Source: Selaginella moellendorffii
Taxonomy: Eukaryota > Streptophyta > Lycopodiopsida > Selaginellales > Selaginellaceae
DNA: 64,000 nucleotides
Assembly (NCBI RefSeq): GCF_000143415.4
Contig: NW_003314371.1
Span: forward strand, 517,463 to 581,462
Direction of reading: 5' to 3'
Part shown: in pieces, positions 43,843-55,532 of the stretch
Numbering within the stretch: the stretch's first letter is position 1
Layout of the letters: each line of letters begins with the position of its first letter
Program-made: the position numbers and the translations under genes
The notes under the pieces: generated by a model
Seen by the model: the letters and a program-made list of their open reading frames with translations, nothing else
Told to the model about the DNA's origin: nothing
Databases searched by the model: none

Positions 43843-45321
43843 TCACCAGTGATCCCCACACGAGCAGGCTCCCTTCTCAAAGTGGTGGAACCGGTTCCCA
43901 TCTCTCACAAAAATCCTCTTCTCAGTGATATCTGAGAGGAGCTTGATCGCAGAGTGGCAGTCGGAGCACACCCGGTGGCTGTTGACGACTCTCAGCGGAC
44001 GAGAATCGTCTGGATCTTTGGCAGCGATTTGTCCGTAGGCGATGGCAAGTCTTTCGCTGTGGAAGCACAGGCTACGTTGTTTCTCCTCGCGTGTGCCACC
44101 CTGCTGCTCCAAGTAAACTTCACTCGTGTCGGGGACGTATCCAGCTTGCTTCATGGGCTCTAAAAGTTCCAGCAGCAGGGACCGGACCCTCTCCATCTTC
44201 CGGCCGTCGTGACCCTCCTGCTGCTCGTTTCTACCACCACCCATAAACATGTGTAGCTCGTTGTCAATCTCGATGTAGCTTACTGCCACTGGCCTCGTCA
44301 CTCCGCGCTCCTCCATCTCCTTCCGGACTCTTGGAGCGTCGTCAAATCGCTTGGCAGCGGCGTACATGTTGGAGAGGAAGACGTAAGGGAGAGTCTCTGC
44401 CGGTGCTAGCTCGAAAACTTTCCTGGCGGCTCTCTCGCCACGATCCAAGTCACCGTGGCGCTTGCAACCCGACAGTAAAGTCATCCAGGCCACTGCGTCT
44501 GCTTGATAAGGCATAGTTTCCACCAGCTCTTCGGCGTCTCCCAGTCTTCCCGAGCGGCCCAGAACGTCCACCATGCAAAGGTAGTGCTCCACCAATGGTA
44601 CCACTCCGTGGTCCATCACCAAAGACTGGAAGAAATCTCGACAATCAGCCAAGAGTGAAGTATGGCTGCAAGCAACCAGGACGCTCACGAACGTGATTCC
44701 GTCGGCTGGAATACCTTCCTGCTCCATCTTCCTGTAAATCCTGAGTGCCTGTTTCTTACGACCGTGCTGTGTGAAGGCGGCGATCATCGCATTGCAAGAG
44801 AAGGCGTCTCTCGTCTTCATCCTGTTAAACACGCGTCTCGCGTCGTCCAGGCTTCCACATCTCGCGTACATGCTGAGCAAGGAAGTCTCCATCTGCGGGG
44901 ACGCGAGATTGGCTTCCACAACTCGGTGATGAATCTCTCGGCCTTCGTCCAAAGCTCCCAGCAGTGCACAGGCATTGAGAGCACTGGAGAAGCTCACACC
45001 ACTCGGCTCCACGTCCATCCTCTTGAAAAGGTTGAGAGCCTCCTGTGGATTCCCATGCTGAGCGTAGGCCACGATCATCGAAGTCCAGGAGATCATGTTC
45101 CTAGCCGTCATGGAGTCGAAGACCTTCCGAGCTTCCACCGGGCTCCCACACTTCCCATACATTGTCACCAGCGCGTTCTGGACGACAACGTTCGTGTCGA
45201 ATCCCCGCGAAGCCAGGTGCCTGTGGACCTTCCTCCCCTTCTCCAAGTTCCCCAGCCCTTCAACAGCACCCAGGATGGTGGCGAACGTATAAGCGTTCGG
45301 TTCGATAGCCTCCACCTTCAA
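43843..45321 (-). CDS. PPR-DYW protein, 5' end uncertain
   Basis: Organellar RNA-editing type PPR protein: PLS repeats, E domain, and a DYW cytidine-deaminase domain. About six repeats are seen (ISWTSMIVAYAQHGNPQEAL; METSLLSMYARCGSLDDAR). The E region has LPYVFLSNMYAAAKRFDDA. The deaminase has HSERLAIAYG (HxE zinc and proton-shuttle motif), CSDCHSAIKLLS (CxxCH zinc motif), and ends CSCGDHW, a DYW variant. The frame upstream of residue 1 has no ATG before a stop (TGA near 45325), so the N-terminus including targeting peptide is missing, spliced in, or disrupted; the first in-frame ATG is near 45165. A broken copy is at 47302-48617. It is catalytically complete at the C-terminus, but expression from this start is uncertain. 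Confidence 0.82.
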   Translation of the reverse strand: MKVEAIEPNAYTFATILGAVEGLGNLEKGRKVHRHLASRGFDTNVVVQNALVTMYGKCGSPVEARKVFDSMTARNMISWTSMIVAYAQHGNPQEALNLFKRMDVEPSGVSFSSALNACALLGALDEGREIHHRVVEANLASPQMETSLLSMYARCGSLDDARRVFNRMKTRDAFSCNAMIAAFTQHGRKKQALRIYRKMEQEGIPADGITFVSVLVACSHTSLLADCRDFFQSLVMDHGVVPLVEHYLCMVDVLGRSGRLGDAEELVETMPYQADAVAWMTLLSGCKRHGDLDRGERAARKVFELAPAETLPYVFLSNMYAAAKRFDDAPRVRKEMEERGVTRPVAVSYIEIDNELHMFMGGGRNEQQEGHDGRKMERVRSLLLELLEPMKQAGYVPDTSEVYLEQQGGTREEKQRSLCFHSERLAIAYGQIAAKDPDDSRPLRVVNSHRVCSDCHSAIKLLSDITEKRIFVRDGNRFHHFEKGACSCGDHW

Positions 45322-46176
45322 TCAGCCGCGGGCAGCTTCTCCCTGACGCCGCCTCGCGACCGCCGGCATACGCACGGAAGAACCCTAATTTCCGGTGTGT
45401 AAGTTCTTGATCCCCCAAAGCTGCTCGTCGTCATTTAGTCATATAGCGGCGAGATTCAGAGCCACAGCCAAGAGCCTATGATATATGTGCTAGCTGTAAG
45501 CTAGATTACGTTTTCAAATTTGTAGTACTTCCGAGTGCCAAAGTTCTAACTAAATGATGAAAACGCAAAATGAAAGTGATCACGAGATTGGCCTGGAAGA
45601 CATCCATGAGAACATTCTTTGAAACCAGCTCCAGCACTTACCTGAGCCAGATAACAATCTTTTCATTGCCAAGGTCGCCGATGTTCTCAACTTTCATCGC
45701 CTTCCATCGCAAAAGTAGCTCGTGGCTGCCGACCCACCTTTAACATTGAGTTGTTGCGTGGAAAACTGGTTTTAAGGAGTAGGTTTAGGGTCTAGGGTTT
45801 AAGGGTTCCGTTTAGGGGAGCCTCAGATTCGTGAGCAGCTCCTTGGCCACCAGCCTCTCGACACTCGAGTAGACGTTTGCCATGGCTCCAGATGGCTGGA
45901 ACCCGAGAGCTTGAGCACGATGATATCAGAAAGCGTAATAGTGCTGGGCTAGTCCAGAAAATGTGATGACTCTATACACTCTCAAGCTCTCCCCTATTAC
46001 GTGGTATCCCATGCCTGGAGCGCATTGGCTCGAACAAGCCTTCCCGACGTTCTCAGGAGAGCCCATGACATGAAGCTATTGAAGCAAAGGGACAACCACT
46101 ACTGCTGAACAAACAGATTCATTTCCATTTCTTTGTTTCTACTTTTTCTGATATAGGCGGGATCCAATGATCTGAC
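45322..46176. other. Intergenic, no gene seen
   Basis: About 850 bp between the PPR-DYW gene and the terpene synthase fragment. No coding segment was recognised, including no match to the missing terpene synthase C-terminus. Confidence 0.6.
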
Positions 46177-47009
46177 TCACCAAAGTTGAAAAACCAAAAA
46201 AGGCTCACCCGATCGAAAACTTGCATTATTAGGGCTGTGGCAAAAGATGACACAGAGATAGTTGTGGAAGCACTTGATTTTCATCTCGTGTCGGAAGGAG
46301 AAGAGGTCATTGATAAGGGCGGCGTGATCAGCCACTGCGTTGACAAATGCTACAAACTCTGGAGATTCAACCATACCCTTATCCAGCTTGAGATCCATGC
46401 AAAACTCACACATAATGCCTCCGGATCCTTCAACGAAAACTGTCCCTCTCCGGAGCAACTGATATTTCTCGAGACTTGGGATGGATTTGGCAGATCGCAA
46501 AGAGGCCTCCTCCACCAAAGAATCCAGAAATGTTTTCAAACAAATCATATAGCGAGCAAACAGTGGGGATCCATGAGACTCCGAAAGCTCGACATCACCT
46601 CCTCAAACATGGCATAGCTAGGATGCTTCTGCTTCTCTTTTTCACTCAAGACATAGCTTTCCTTAGCAACTTCAAGCAGAATATCAGCAGTTTTTGTCCC
46701 CTCTTTCTCACTGATTGTCTCAGCAATGTCATCCAGAACAAAAAGAGTCCATAAATGCTTTGATGCAACCTCTACTTTACTGCTCTCTCCTCTAGGAGTC
46801 GCTACTGGGCCTAACGAACCAAATCTTGCCTGAATAGCTTTCTCTCTTTCATATGGATCAGTGATGCTTAACATTCGAATGGCCCATTCATCAGTAGCTT
46901 TGGATATCTTACTAGAATCAGGATGGCATTCAAAGGGAATGCTACAAGAGATGAAAGACAAATCAAACTTGGTAACTCTAGAGAATCTTTCAACCGAAGC
47001 ATCTTCCAT
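46177..47009 (-). pseudogene. Microbial-type terpene synthase (MTPSL) fragment, broken
   Basis: Class I terpene synthase of the kind called microbial terpene synthase-like, known from Selaginella and other non-seed plants and distinct from typical plant terpene synthases. The N-terminus is FDLSFISCSIPFECHPDSSK. The metal-binding aspartate motif lies in LFVLDDIAE, and the second metal site is NDLFSFRHE, which fits (N/D)DxxSxxxE. A frame change occurs between SSFRSLMDP and RYMICLKTFLDSL near 46550. After the second motif the C-terminal roughly 100 residues are not found. Both metal sites survive, but the gene is truncated and frame-broken, so it is probably inactive. It sits among four intact P450s in the window. 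Confidence 0.82.
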
Positions 47010-47264
47010 CTCTCTCTTTCGCTCACTACCTAGTTATAGATATAATGGGAAAAAACATTAAATTATATTGTACAACTCAGAAGGTATATTTTGCCCATTA
47101 ACCATGTGTGCCTACTGTTTAGTTAGAGGTTTATAGTTACAGATCTATCTGGCGTGGAGGCGCCATCAAGAATAGAGGAAAATTTTAAACATGAAGTGTT
47201 GAGCACAAATAATGTTTGCATGAAAACTTTTTTTAAGAATGCCAAATTAATACTTTAACGTCCA

Positions 47265-48617
47265 CCATGTGGACATATGTTGAAACAAAAGAAACGTAAT
47301 TTCACCAGTGATCCCCACACGAGCAGGCTCCCTTCTCAAAGTGGTGGAACCGGCTCCCATCTCTCACAAAAATCCTCCTCTCAGTGATATCTGAGAGGAG
47401 CTTGATCGTAGAATGGCAGTCGGAGCACATCCGGTGGCTGTTGACGACTCTCAGCGGACGAGAATCGTCTGGATCTTTGGCAGCGATCAATCCGTAGGCG
47501 ATGGCAAGCCTTTCGCTGTGGAAACACAGGCTACGTTGTTTCTCCTCCTCGCTTGTGACACCCTGCTGCTCCAAGTAAACTTCCCTCGTGTCGGGGACGT
47601 ATCCAGCTTGCTTCATGGGCTCTAAAAGTTCCAGCAGCAGGGACCGGACCCTCTCCATCGTCCGGCCGTCGTGACCCTCCTGCTGCTCGTCTCTACCACC
47701 ACTCGTGAACATGTGTAGCTCGTTGTCAATCTCGATGTAGCTTACTGCCACTGGCCTCGTCACTCCGCGCTCCTCCATCTCCTTCCGGACTCTTCGAGCG
47801 TCGTCAAATCGCTTGGCAGCGGCGTACATGTTGGAGAGGAAGACGTAAGGGAGAGTCTCTGCCGGTGCTAGCTCGAAAACTTTCCTGGCGGCTCTCTCGC
47901 CACGATCCAAGTCACCGTGGCGCTTGCAACCCGACAGTAAAGTCATCCAGGCCACTGCGTCTGCTTGATATGGCATAGTTTCCACCAGCTCTTCGGCATC
48001 TCCCAGTCTTCCCGAGCGGCCCAGAACGTCCACCATGCAAAGGTAGTGCTCCACCAATGGTACCACCCCGTGGTCCATCACCAAAGACTGGAGGAAATCT
48101 CGACAATCAGCCACGAGTGAAGTATGGCTGCAAGCAACCAGGACGCTCACGAACGTGATTCCCCTCCTGCTCCATCTTCCTGTAAATCCTGACTGTGCCT
48201 GTTTCTTACGACCGTGCTGTGTGAAGGGGCGATCATCGCATTGCAAGCGAAAGCGTCTCTCGTCTTCATCCTGTTAAACACGCGCCTCGCGTCGTCCAGG
48301 CTTCCACACCTCGCGTACATGCTGAGAAAGGAAGTCTCCATCTGCAGGGACGCGAGATTGGCTTCACAACTCAGTGATGAATCTCTCGGCTTTCGTCCAA
48401 AGCTCCCAGCAGTGCACAGGCATTGAGAGCACTGGAGAAGCTCACACCACTCGGCTCCACGTCCATCCTCTTGAAAAGGTTGAGAGCCTCCTGTGGATTC
48501 CCATGCTGAGTGTAGGCCGTGATCATCAAAGTCCAGGAGATCATGTTCCTAGCCGTCATGGAGTCGAAGAACTCCTGAGCTTCCACCGGGCTGCCACACT
48601 TCCCATACATTGTCACT
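47265..48617 (-). pseudogene. PPR-DYW copy B (frameshifted and 5'-truncated)
   Basis: Close copy of 43810-45190. The E and DYW parts (47302 to about 48130) are open and end CSCGDHW with intact HSERLAIAYG and CSDCHSTIKLLS. Small deletions near 48165-48235 and near 48365 break the frame of the repeats. Similarity stops abruptly near 48617, where the sequence switches to AT-rich DNA of the duplicated block B, with a short (AAT)n run at the junction. Confidence 0.9.
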
Positions 48618-49630
48618 AGCGTATAATAGTAATAATAATAATAATAATAACTGGATTTGGTATTTTATATTTGAAATGTTTATTAAAATTCATATCAGAA
48701 TAATAGTACACTTTACAATTTCCTCTTTAAATGGTAGAAAATATATTAAAAGGTGTTCAATTAATGTTTGATAATGCATATAATGGACTTTTCATGAGGT
48801 ATTTTATTAAAAATTTGCACAAAATGTTCAAATTTATTTACTTGTTTAAAAAATATTTTACATATTTACACCTTTGAACTTTAATGCAATTATAGCAAAA
48901 ATTCATAATAAAAATCCAAATGTTACTTTTTGAGTGTTAAATGTTTTAGAGCCAAATTAAAACAATTACATTTTTTTAAAGGATAATGATTTAGATATTT
49001 AACAAGTAATATTTTAGAGTCTTTGAATGTATAATTAATTTAAAGTTGAAATATGCTTATCTTTGTGATATTTGAAAACATTTGATGCAAAATAATTAAC
49101 ATATAGTATCATAAGCAAAAGTAATAGACAATGTAGAAAAGCTTCTTCATAATGCAATTTCATAAATTTACTATTATATTGTTATGCCTTTAAATCCTAC
49201 TATATTCAAAATATAAATGCACAAATATACTGATGTGGTGAATATACTAACATAGTTTTGCTTATGCTTTAGATAATAAAAAATTAGATTGCCTTGTAAT
49301 CACACAATTAGTGCAATGTTATAAAAAAAATGAGCATGCACACTAATATATGCTACTTGTGGGTATTTTTATCCTATTGATATTGAACATTTGAAAATGG
49401 ATAGTATATTGCCATTAAAAACTCATAAACTTTTAGGATGTTTAAGAAAAATATAAATTCACATTGAAAATCTCGAGAAAGAGAAATGAAAATTTTGTTG
49501 TGGATGTTTTGGTTAATGTGGTAATAACTGATGCATAATGTAAAGTTTTAAAATTTCTTATTGATTTTTAGTTATAAACCTAATATAAAAACACTTTCCC
49601 TTTATTGTTTTACTTGATCTCAGCTGACCC

Positions 49631-51164
49631 CTAGTTGCCATACACTTCCATCGGCAGCCTTGGAGTGGCCATGGCTTGCAGCGGAGTCTTGAGGTAGCAA
49701 GAGCCATTGTAAACCTCCTCTATGGATGGTATTGTCCCTGGCACAAAGCTCCAATCAAAGCCGTGAATGAGATTGGCCACCAGCAGCTCCACTGTTCGCA
49801 ATCCCAAGGGCATTCCAGGGCACATTCTACGACCGGATCCAAACGGGAGGAGCTCAAAGTTTTGGCCTTTGAAATCGATGGAGCTCCCCAAGAAGCGCTC
49901 TGGGTAAAACTGGGTGGGATTCTCCCACACTGCCGAATCCATATGCACAGCCCAAACATTCACCAGGAGAGTGGTTCCCTTTGGAACGGTATAACCGGCA
50001 ATTGTGGCTTCCTGGGTGGCCATGCGTGGGAAAAGGAGCACTCCTGGAGGATACATTCTAAGTGTCTCCTTGAGAACAAGCTGGAGATAGTCGAGCTTTG
50101 GGATGTCGGATTCTTGGACCATCTGGTCACTGCCTACGACTCGGTCAAGCTCCTCCCGGAGCTTGATCAAAACCCGAGGATTATGCATCACCAAGGCCAT
50201 GATCCATTCGCTTGTGGTAGCAGTAGCGTCAGTCCCAGCCATAAGCATCTCCTGGAATGAAAGTTATAGCAATCACAAAGTACATAAGAAGAAGTCTTAC
50301 CAACAGATTTGCTTTAACGTGTGTTTCCCCCTGGGCATTATTTCCGTAGAACTCAAGCATGATATCAAGGAAGTCCTTGCATTCCCGTGTCGTTTCCTTG
50401 TGCTCGTCAATGATCTTTCGCAAGAACTTCTCTTGTTTCGCATGGATTTGCTTGTACCGAGGGATCTGCCAGTCCAGCCATCTTAAATACCACGGTACGA
50501 GGGTGCTAATGCACGAGGGATTGATCACCAGGTCGACAATGGAGAGCAGAATCTCTTTGAATTCTAAAGCGTCGGAGTCGACTTCGTCTTCACCAAAGTA
50601 CCTCTTGCTCATCAAAATCCTGGACATATTGTTGAAAGCAAAAATGGAGAACAGCGATCTTATTTCCACGGGCTTGCTGTTGCTGAAAGACTTTAAGATC
50701 TCTCCCAAGGCATGGGAGAGCTCCTCCTTTCTCATCCATGCAAATGAATCGATGGACTTGGCTGTGAAGAGCTCCATGGAACACAGCTTGCGAGTGTCTT
50801 TCCAGTACTTCCCATATGGAGAAGTTCCAAGTCCCGAATAGTTATAGCTGAAGTGGTCGCCTAAAACCATGTATGGCCTGGAACCAAACTTTATGTCGTG
50901 TGTGGTAAATACTTCCTTGATTATCTTCTGGCTAGAGATAACCACAGTGGGCATCATTCCCATCTTCAAGAACACAATGGGGCCATACTTTCTGGAGATA
51001 GATTGTAAACTCCTATGTGGGGGCTTTCCTGCCAGTAAATGAAGGTGGCCGATCAGGGGCAGTCCCCATGGGCCTGGGGGGAGGTTTTTGAAAGATCTGT
51101 AGCGCCATGATAGAACTAAGAAGAGAATAAAAGCTACAAAGAGCACAACTGGAAGGATTTCCAT
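49631..51164 (-). CDS. Cytochrome P450, CYP71 clan, copy B
   Basis: Exons 51164-50301 and 50251-49631, 494 aa. Every frame reads the same as copy A, including the intron, so the protein is identical: anchor from MEILPVVLF, AGTDAT I-helix, ETLR, YPERF, FGSGRRMCPG. Either a very recent duplication, gene conversion, or an assembly artefact. Expected to be functional if real. The upstream 30 bp carrying the TATA-like box are also identical. Confidence 0.93.
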
Positions 51165-51459
51165 GAACGCAAACCTCTTACGCTGCCAATTGGAAAATTG
51201 CCTCTTTATATGGAAGTTCATAACACAACACCATACGTTCTAAGCAAGAGTTTGGTTCAATTGTGAGAATCGAACTAAACTCGAAGGCTACGCATGGGAC
51301 TTAGATACAAATTTTAAAAGAAAGTTTGAATATATGGTTAGCATTGTTCATGTGACAAATAAACCTGCGGATGCAACACCTCGTCCAAATCTCATACAGC
51401 TCGCAAGGGGACCCAACTTCTATTGTACCTTGGAGCTGGTTTTGAGGAAAATGTAGCCA

Positions 51460-51693
51460 CTAGCTCACGTCCAAAACTCGCAAACTCGTCACCCGGCTGT
51501 GAATCCACTGTCCATTCTTGGTTTCCTTCATATGAACCAACCAAAGAATAGAAGCTTCAAGTGTGTCAGACTTTTTGGTTTGAGCATTATGTGCAACTTT
51601 CTTTCTAGAAGGAGTTGACACGCTTGACTTTGAACGATAGTTTGGCTTTCCACGAGTTTTCTCATAACACATTCTCGCGGGAGAGCTCTGCAA
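51460..51693 (-). CDS. Unrecognised small ORF, copy B
   Basis: Copy of 42669-42902 with two visible residue changes (G to A near the start, V to L in the middle) and the same end (RVTSLRVLDVS). See copy A for description. Function unknown. Confidence 0.35.
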   Translation of the reverse strand: MQSSPARMCYEKTRGKPNYRSKSSVSTPSRKKVAHNAQTKKSDTLEASILWLVHMKETKNGQWIHSRVTSLRVLDVS

Positions 51694-51790
51694 TACACCA
51701 GTCAGTCAAAGCCACAAAGTAACCTTTCTTTGGGTAATGTAAGCACGAAAGCCCCTAAAACTTATTCAAATGGACGGGCATACCGTTTCT

Positions 51791-52072
51791 CTACCAGCAC
51801 TCTGCAACCTCAAATCTGTCCGACAGCAGGTTCTTAAGCTCATCATCGTCCGCACCAACTAGCGGATCTGGCATCGCCACCAGGATCTTCTGGAGCAACT
51901 GCTTCACCTCCCGGTTCAGCAACATAAAGTTGTCTCCCAGCCCGAAGCACGTCAAATGGATATGGCCGTCTTCACCTTTGCCTTCGGTCCATAACACCCA
52001 GTTTGAGGGACTAACCAGCTTTGGCTCCTGTAGAAAGACCAGCAGCGTGACGATCCCGATATCTACGTCCAA
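51791..52072 (-). CDS. Unrecognised ORF, copy B
   Basis: 93 codons matching the 3' two-thirds of the 43000-43443 ORF, with an in-frame insertion (MPDPL) and one visible substitution (HLACFG to HLTCFG). Upstream, a stretch of about 169 bp (52120-52288) absent from copy A interrupts the reading. That stretch is itself open on the plus strand (RRLQLRVHQFFGSRSVRYDE), and its origin is unknown. Confidence 0.33.
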   Translation of the reverse strand: MDVDIGIVTLLVFLQEPKLVSPSNWVLWTEGKGEDGHIHLTCFGLGDNFMLLNREVKQLLQKILVAMPDPLVGADDDELKNLLSDRFEVAECW

Positions 52073-52754
52073 AACACCGAACTCGCATTTAAGCTTGTCA
52101 GCTGAGACGGCTTGTAGCTACCCTGTATCGGTATTTGCTTGCAGATGTGCGGCGGGCAAAGCACGAAGCTCTTTCTCGACTCATGCTTGCAATCAAGACC
52201 ATGCGCCGTCTTCAACTTCGTGTACACCAGTTCTTTGGTTCGCGGTCAGTGCGATATGATGAGCTCAACATAAACCAAACGATAACCATTCTTCGACAGG
52301 CCCTGGATGACAAGAACAAGGACTACCATTCTTCTCGGCTTCACCATGCCATCTTTCCTGCTCGGATTGGAGCTTTCGAGACAGTAATCTTGACGGAGAA
52401 AGCTGGGCCTTCAATGCTGGGGATCACACCAGTTCCTGCATCCGCATGTCAGTTGGCATGCTGCAGCTCAAGCTCGTTCCTTCATAAATGACACACTCTC
52501 AAAATATAGCCCTTGAATGACCCGTGATGCAAGACCGCCCTCTTTGCAGCTCGGTGATCATTACTTCGATCCAGACTTTGAAGGCAATGCATGACATTCT
52601 TGAGTGCCTGATCAGCGGGAACTGTCGGAAGAATCCAGCCCCTAAATTCCGAGTCCATGTCGCAGTGCCGGAGGAACCGGAGCACGCCTTACGTTACCAA
52701 TCCGATGATGCCGTATAAAATACATATGACGTTATTTGTCGGTGATGTGTCACG

Positions 52755-53180
52755 TTTGATTTGTTCCACGTGTTCGAACCAAGTTATGAGGACTGGAGCA
52801 GAGCCCTAAGCGGAGACTTCCCATCCAGCTCCTCCCCCAGGACTTGCTCGAGATAGAGCACCATGGAAGCCTTGGTGCTGTAGCTTGCAAGCTTGTCTGC
52901 GAGCTCCGGGGTCCGAGGAGGATAAGCCGAAGAATGTACGCTCGCAAGGCTGCAGTGGCAGACGTGAACTCCCAGCTGGCGACTTCCCCGTGCACGATGC
53001 CTGGACAAGGCAAGAGTACTATGCTGTAATGGATGCCTGTGCTTCACTAGTTTGAGAAATGCAGAAGAACGAAGACTTGCCCTCGTCCAACATGTTCCTC
53101 AGCTCGTTGATGTGTGCATACACTGATTCATGCGTACCTCCCATGAATTCCAACCCGCTCACGTCCCTGGGTACAGTACC
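52755..53180 (-). pseudogene. Degenerate coding-like remnant, unidentified
   Basis: Minus-strand pieces in shifting frames look protein-like: SGLEFMGGTHESVYAHINEL, RNMLDEGKSSF, and ASMVLYLEQVLGEELDGKSP ending in a stop. No family was recognised. It begins exactly where the duplicated block B ends, so it may be the old neighbour into which the duplication joined. Confidence 0.3.
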
Positions 53181-53937
53181 TTAGGACATAATACAAATTA
53201 GTGCTGCTTAACGATGTTCAAAAATATACCTTCCTCTCTTAAATGAATTGAAAATACCTATAAAGTGATATCCTTGATGCCCTACCTCTAGAATCTAAGC
53301 CCGAAGCATCTCTTCACACACAGTAAGTTAATGCTCCCTGAGAGAAATATGAACAAGAGCAACCCAATAGACCACGATTACAATGATATCAGTAGGATAT
53401 TTTACTAGTATTTAAAATTAGGACACTTCTTTGTGATCTAAGCTAACGAAAATAAAATTTCAGAAGAAACTAGTAATTAATAAATAAATCAAAATAATCA
53501 AAGATTACTGAGGAACCCAAAGAACATGTTAAGACAAGAAGCCTCATAGAGACAATACCATTGGGTGATGAATATAAAGAAGTGGTGGCAAAGATAGGAC
53601 GCATTCCACTGAAAACCATGCACCTGCTTAGAAATGAGACTAATTATTTTGGTTTGCTGAAAAAATCAAGTTGTTACGTAACAGATGAAACTGAGCTGGA
53701 TGAGACTTGAAAATTGGACATTTAGACTGCAACAGAAATTTATGCAGTTCTTTTTCTAGACTGATGTCAAATATGATCCAACAAATGACAAATGTGGCAT
53801 GTTCAGCTTGATGCTAGCTGGATGCTAATCTTCCATGTATCGCTCCAAAGGATATACCATGGAGTGTTAAGGTTAAGGAGCTTAGATGAGTGGCTTCACT
53901 GCAGGAGAGAGAATATTGAAGAGACAGATAGATCACT
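53181..53937. other. Intergenic, no gene seen
   Basis: About 750 bp without a convincing frame or repeat. Confidence 0.55.
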
Positions 53938-54418
53938 TTAAACAGAGGCAAACTTCCGCTTCTTGTTCACACTCCCTCCCCTGGAAAAAAAGTTAGTTTC
54001 GCACACTTCACCGTTTCGCTTGATGTCATTGACAATCTCGACACCCTTGGGAATCTTCACCTCCTCTGACACGGAACGGGAACATTGTACTGCAGCACCG
54101 CTTTGCACTAGCAATACCTGCATTGGTCGTTCCTTAAGTATGAGCAGCTACAAAAGCATACAGCTTGTTTTGTTACCATACAGGACTTGTTGTGGTGGCT
54201 CTGGAAGCCGAACTGGTCATAGTTCGATTCCACCAGGAGGAAGCAGAGTACAAACTTGTGCGGCTTACTGGTACCAGCATAGATACTGTTCCATGGCACG
54301 CTGCTAAAGTTGGTTGCGCCAGCGTCCTAGGAAGAATAGTGTAGTCCACAGCCCCATTATTCTTGATCACTGGCCTCCATGCATAGTGGATAGCATCAGC
54401 ACTTGCCATCATTTGCAA
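53938..54418 (-). CDS. Unrecognised spliced-looking gene
   Basis: Minus-strand frames suggest a short gene: MMASADAIHYAWRPVIKNNG at the start, then TSKPHKFVLCFLLVESNYDQ, and a last part VLLVQSGAAVQCSRSVSEEV followed by a basic end (VNKKRKFASV) and stop at 53938. Splice-like sites between the parts are plausible, but I could not fix a single clean model. No known domain was recognised. The final KKRK could act as a nuclear signal. Confidence 0.3.
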
Positions 54419-54725
54419 TTAGCCAACCAATGGTAACTCAGCTCAGCAGTAACTCATTTTCCTCCAGTAGAACAATTTTCAAATCTCCTTTGTAGTATCG
54501 CAAATTCGAAAGGCTCGCAACCATCGCATGCAATCCTCACAAGATTTCCCTGATCTTCAGATTTGCAGTTTCTAAAATAGGTCATATCCAGTGAAAATTA
54601 AAAGTAAATGTTGAGTCAATAACAGTTCATTTTGGACCCAAACATTTTTCTTTGCAAAGATCCTAAAGGATATTCTCCTTCCTTTTAATGGTCATTATTT
54701 TGCCTACCATTAATTTTATATATTA
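54419..54725. other. Intergenic, no gene seen
   Basis: AT-rich segment immediately outside the proposed Helitron 3' end. Confidence 0.5.
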
Positions 54726-54937
54726 CTAGTACTTGCCCAGCCAATGCTGGGTAGTTGGCAAAACCTCTCAAATTCACCAACATATCTTTGTGATAGAACT
54801 TGCTCACATCTCACAATTTCCTTGTGAAAGGATTCCCCCATCTTTAGCACTGGGCATTTTTGGTCCATTGCTATCCATTAGACCATAAGGAAAGTTAAAA
54901 AATAAACAAAGTTTATTATAGTTTGTTTTTATGTTTT

Positions 54938-55132
54938 TGTAAGCTCATGAATTTGGACTTCCCGGGAGGTCACCCAGCCCAGTACTATTCAAACCCAAGG
55001 ATGCTTAACTCCAACTATCCCAAGACCCTTAACCGATTAGAAAAGGGGGTGCACTCTTGTTCATGGGCCATTTCCCTCTATATTTGAACCCTTATGGATC
55101 GTTTCTCAAGTCATTCCTTTTGGTTGCTTACA
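54938..55132 (-). repeat. Cassandra-like LTR 1
   Basis: 195 bp, TG...CA termini on the minus strand, 5S-like segment at 54955-55012. Confidence 0.9.
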
Positions 55133-55337
55133 ATCCACCACGCTTCCCTTCAAGTTCACGCCCTCGTGAACGGAAGCTGAGAGCCGCAGCTCTCCCGAGA
55201 GCCCTGCTCTCTTGACACCCTACCCTTCGGGTCGAGCCCAGCGGGAGCAAACTGGACCAGCTAAATGTCAATCAACATGTGGTATGATTCCCCTAGCCAA
55301 CCAACAGAGTCGGACCTGAGACCCCTCTAATACCAAA

Positions 55338-55532
55338 TGTAAGCTCATGAATTTGGACTTCCCGGGAGGTCACCCAGCCCAGTACTATTCAAACCCAAGG
55401 ACGCTTAACTCCAATTATCCCAAGACCCTTAACCGATTAGAAAAGGGGGTGCACTTTTGTTCATGGGCCCTTTCCCTCTATATTTGAACCCTTATGGATC
55501 GTTTCTCAAGTCATTCCTTTTGGTTGCTTACA
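55338..55532 (-). repeat. Cassandra-like LTR 2
   Basis: 195 bp, offset exactly 400 bp from LTR 1, with a few substitutions. 5S-like segment at 55355-55412. Confidence 0.9.

Larger units (their letters stand above)
48620..52755. repeat. Duplicated block, copy B
   Basis: Second copy of 39880-43815, same orientation, starting at an (AAT)n run directly after the broken PPR. Diverges from copy A right of about 52755, where copy A continues into its PPR gene and copy B into unrelated sequence. Confidence 0.88.
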
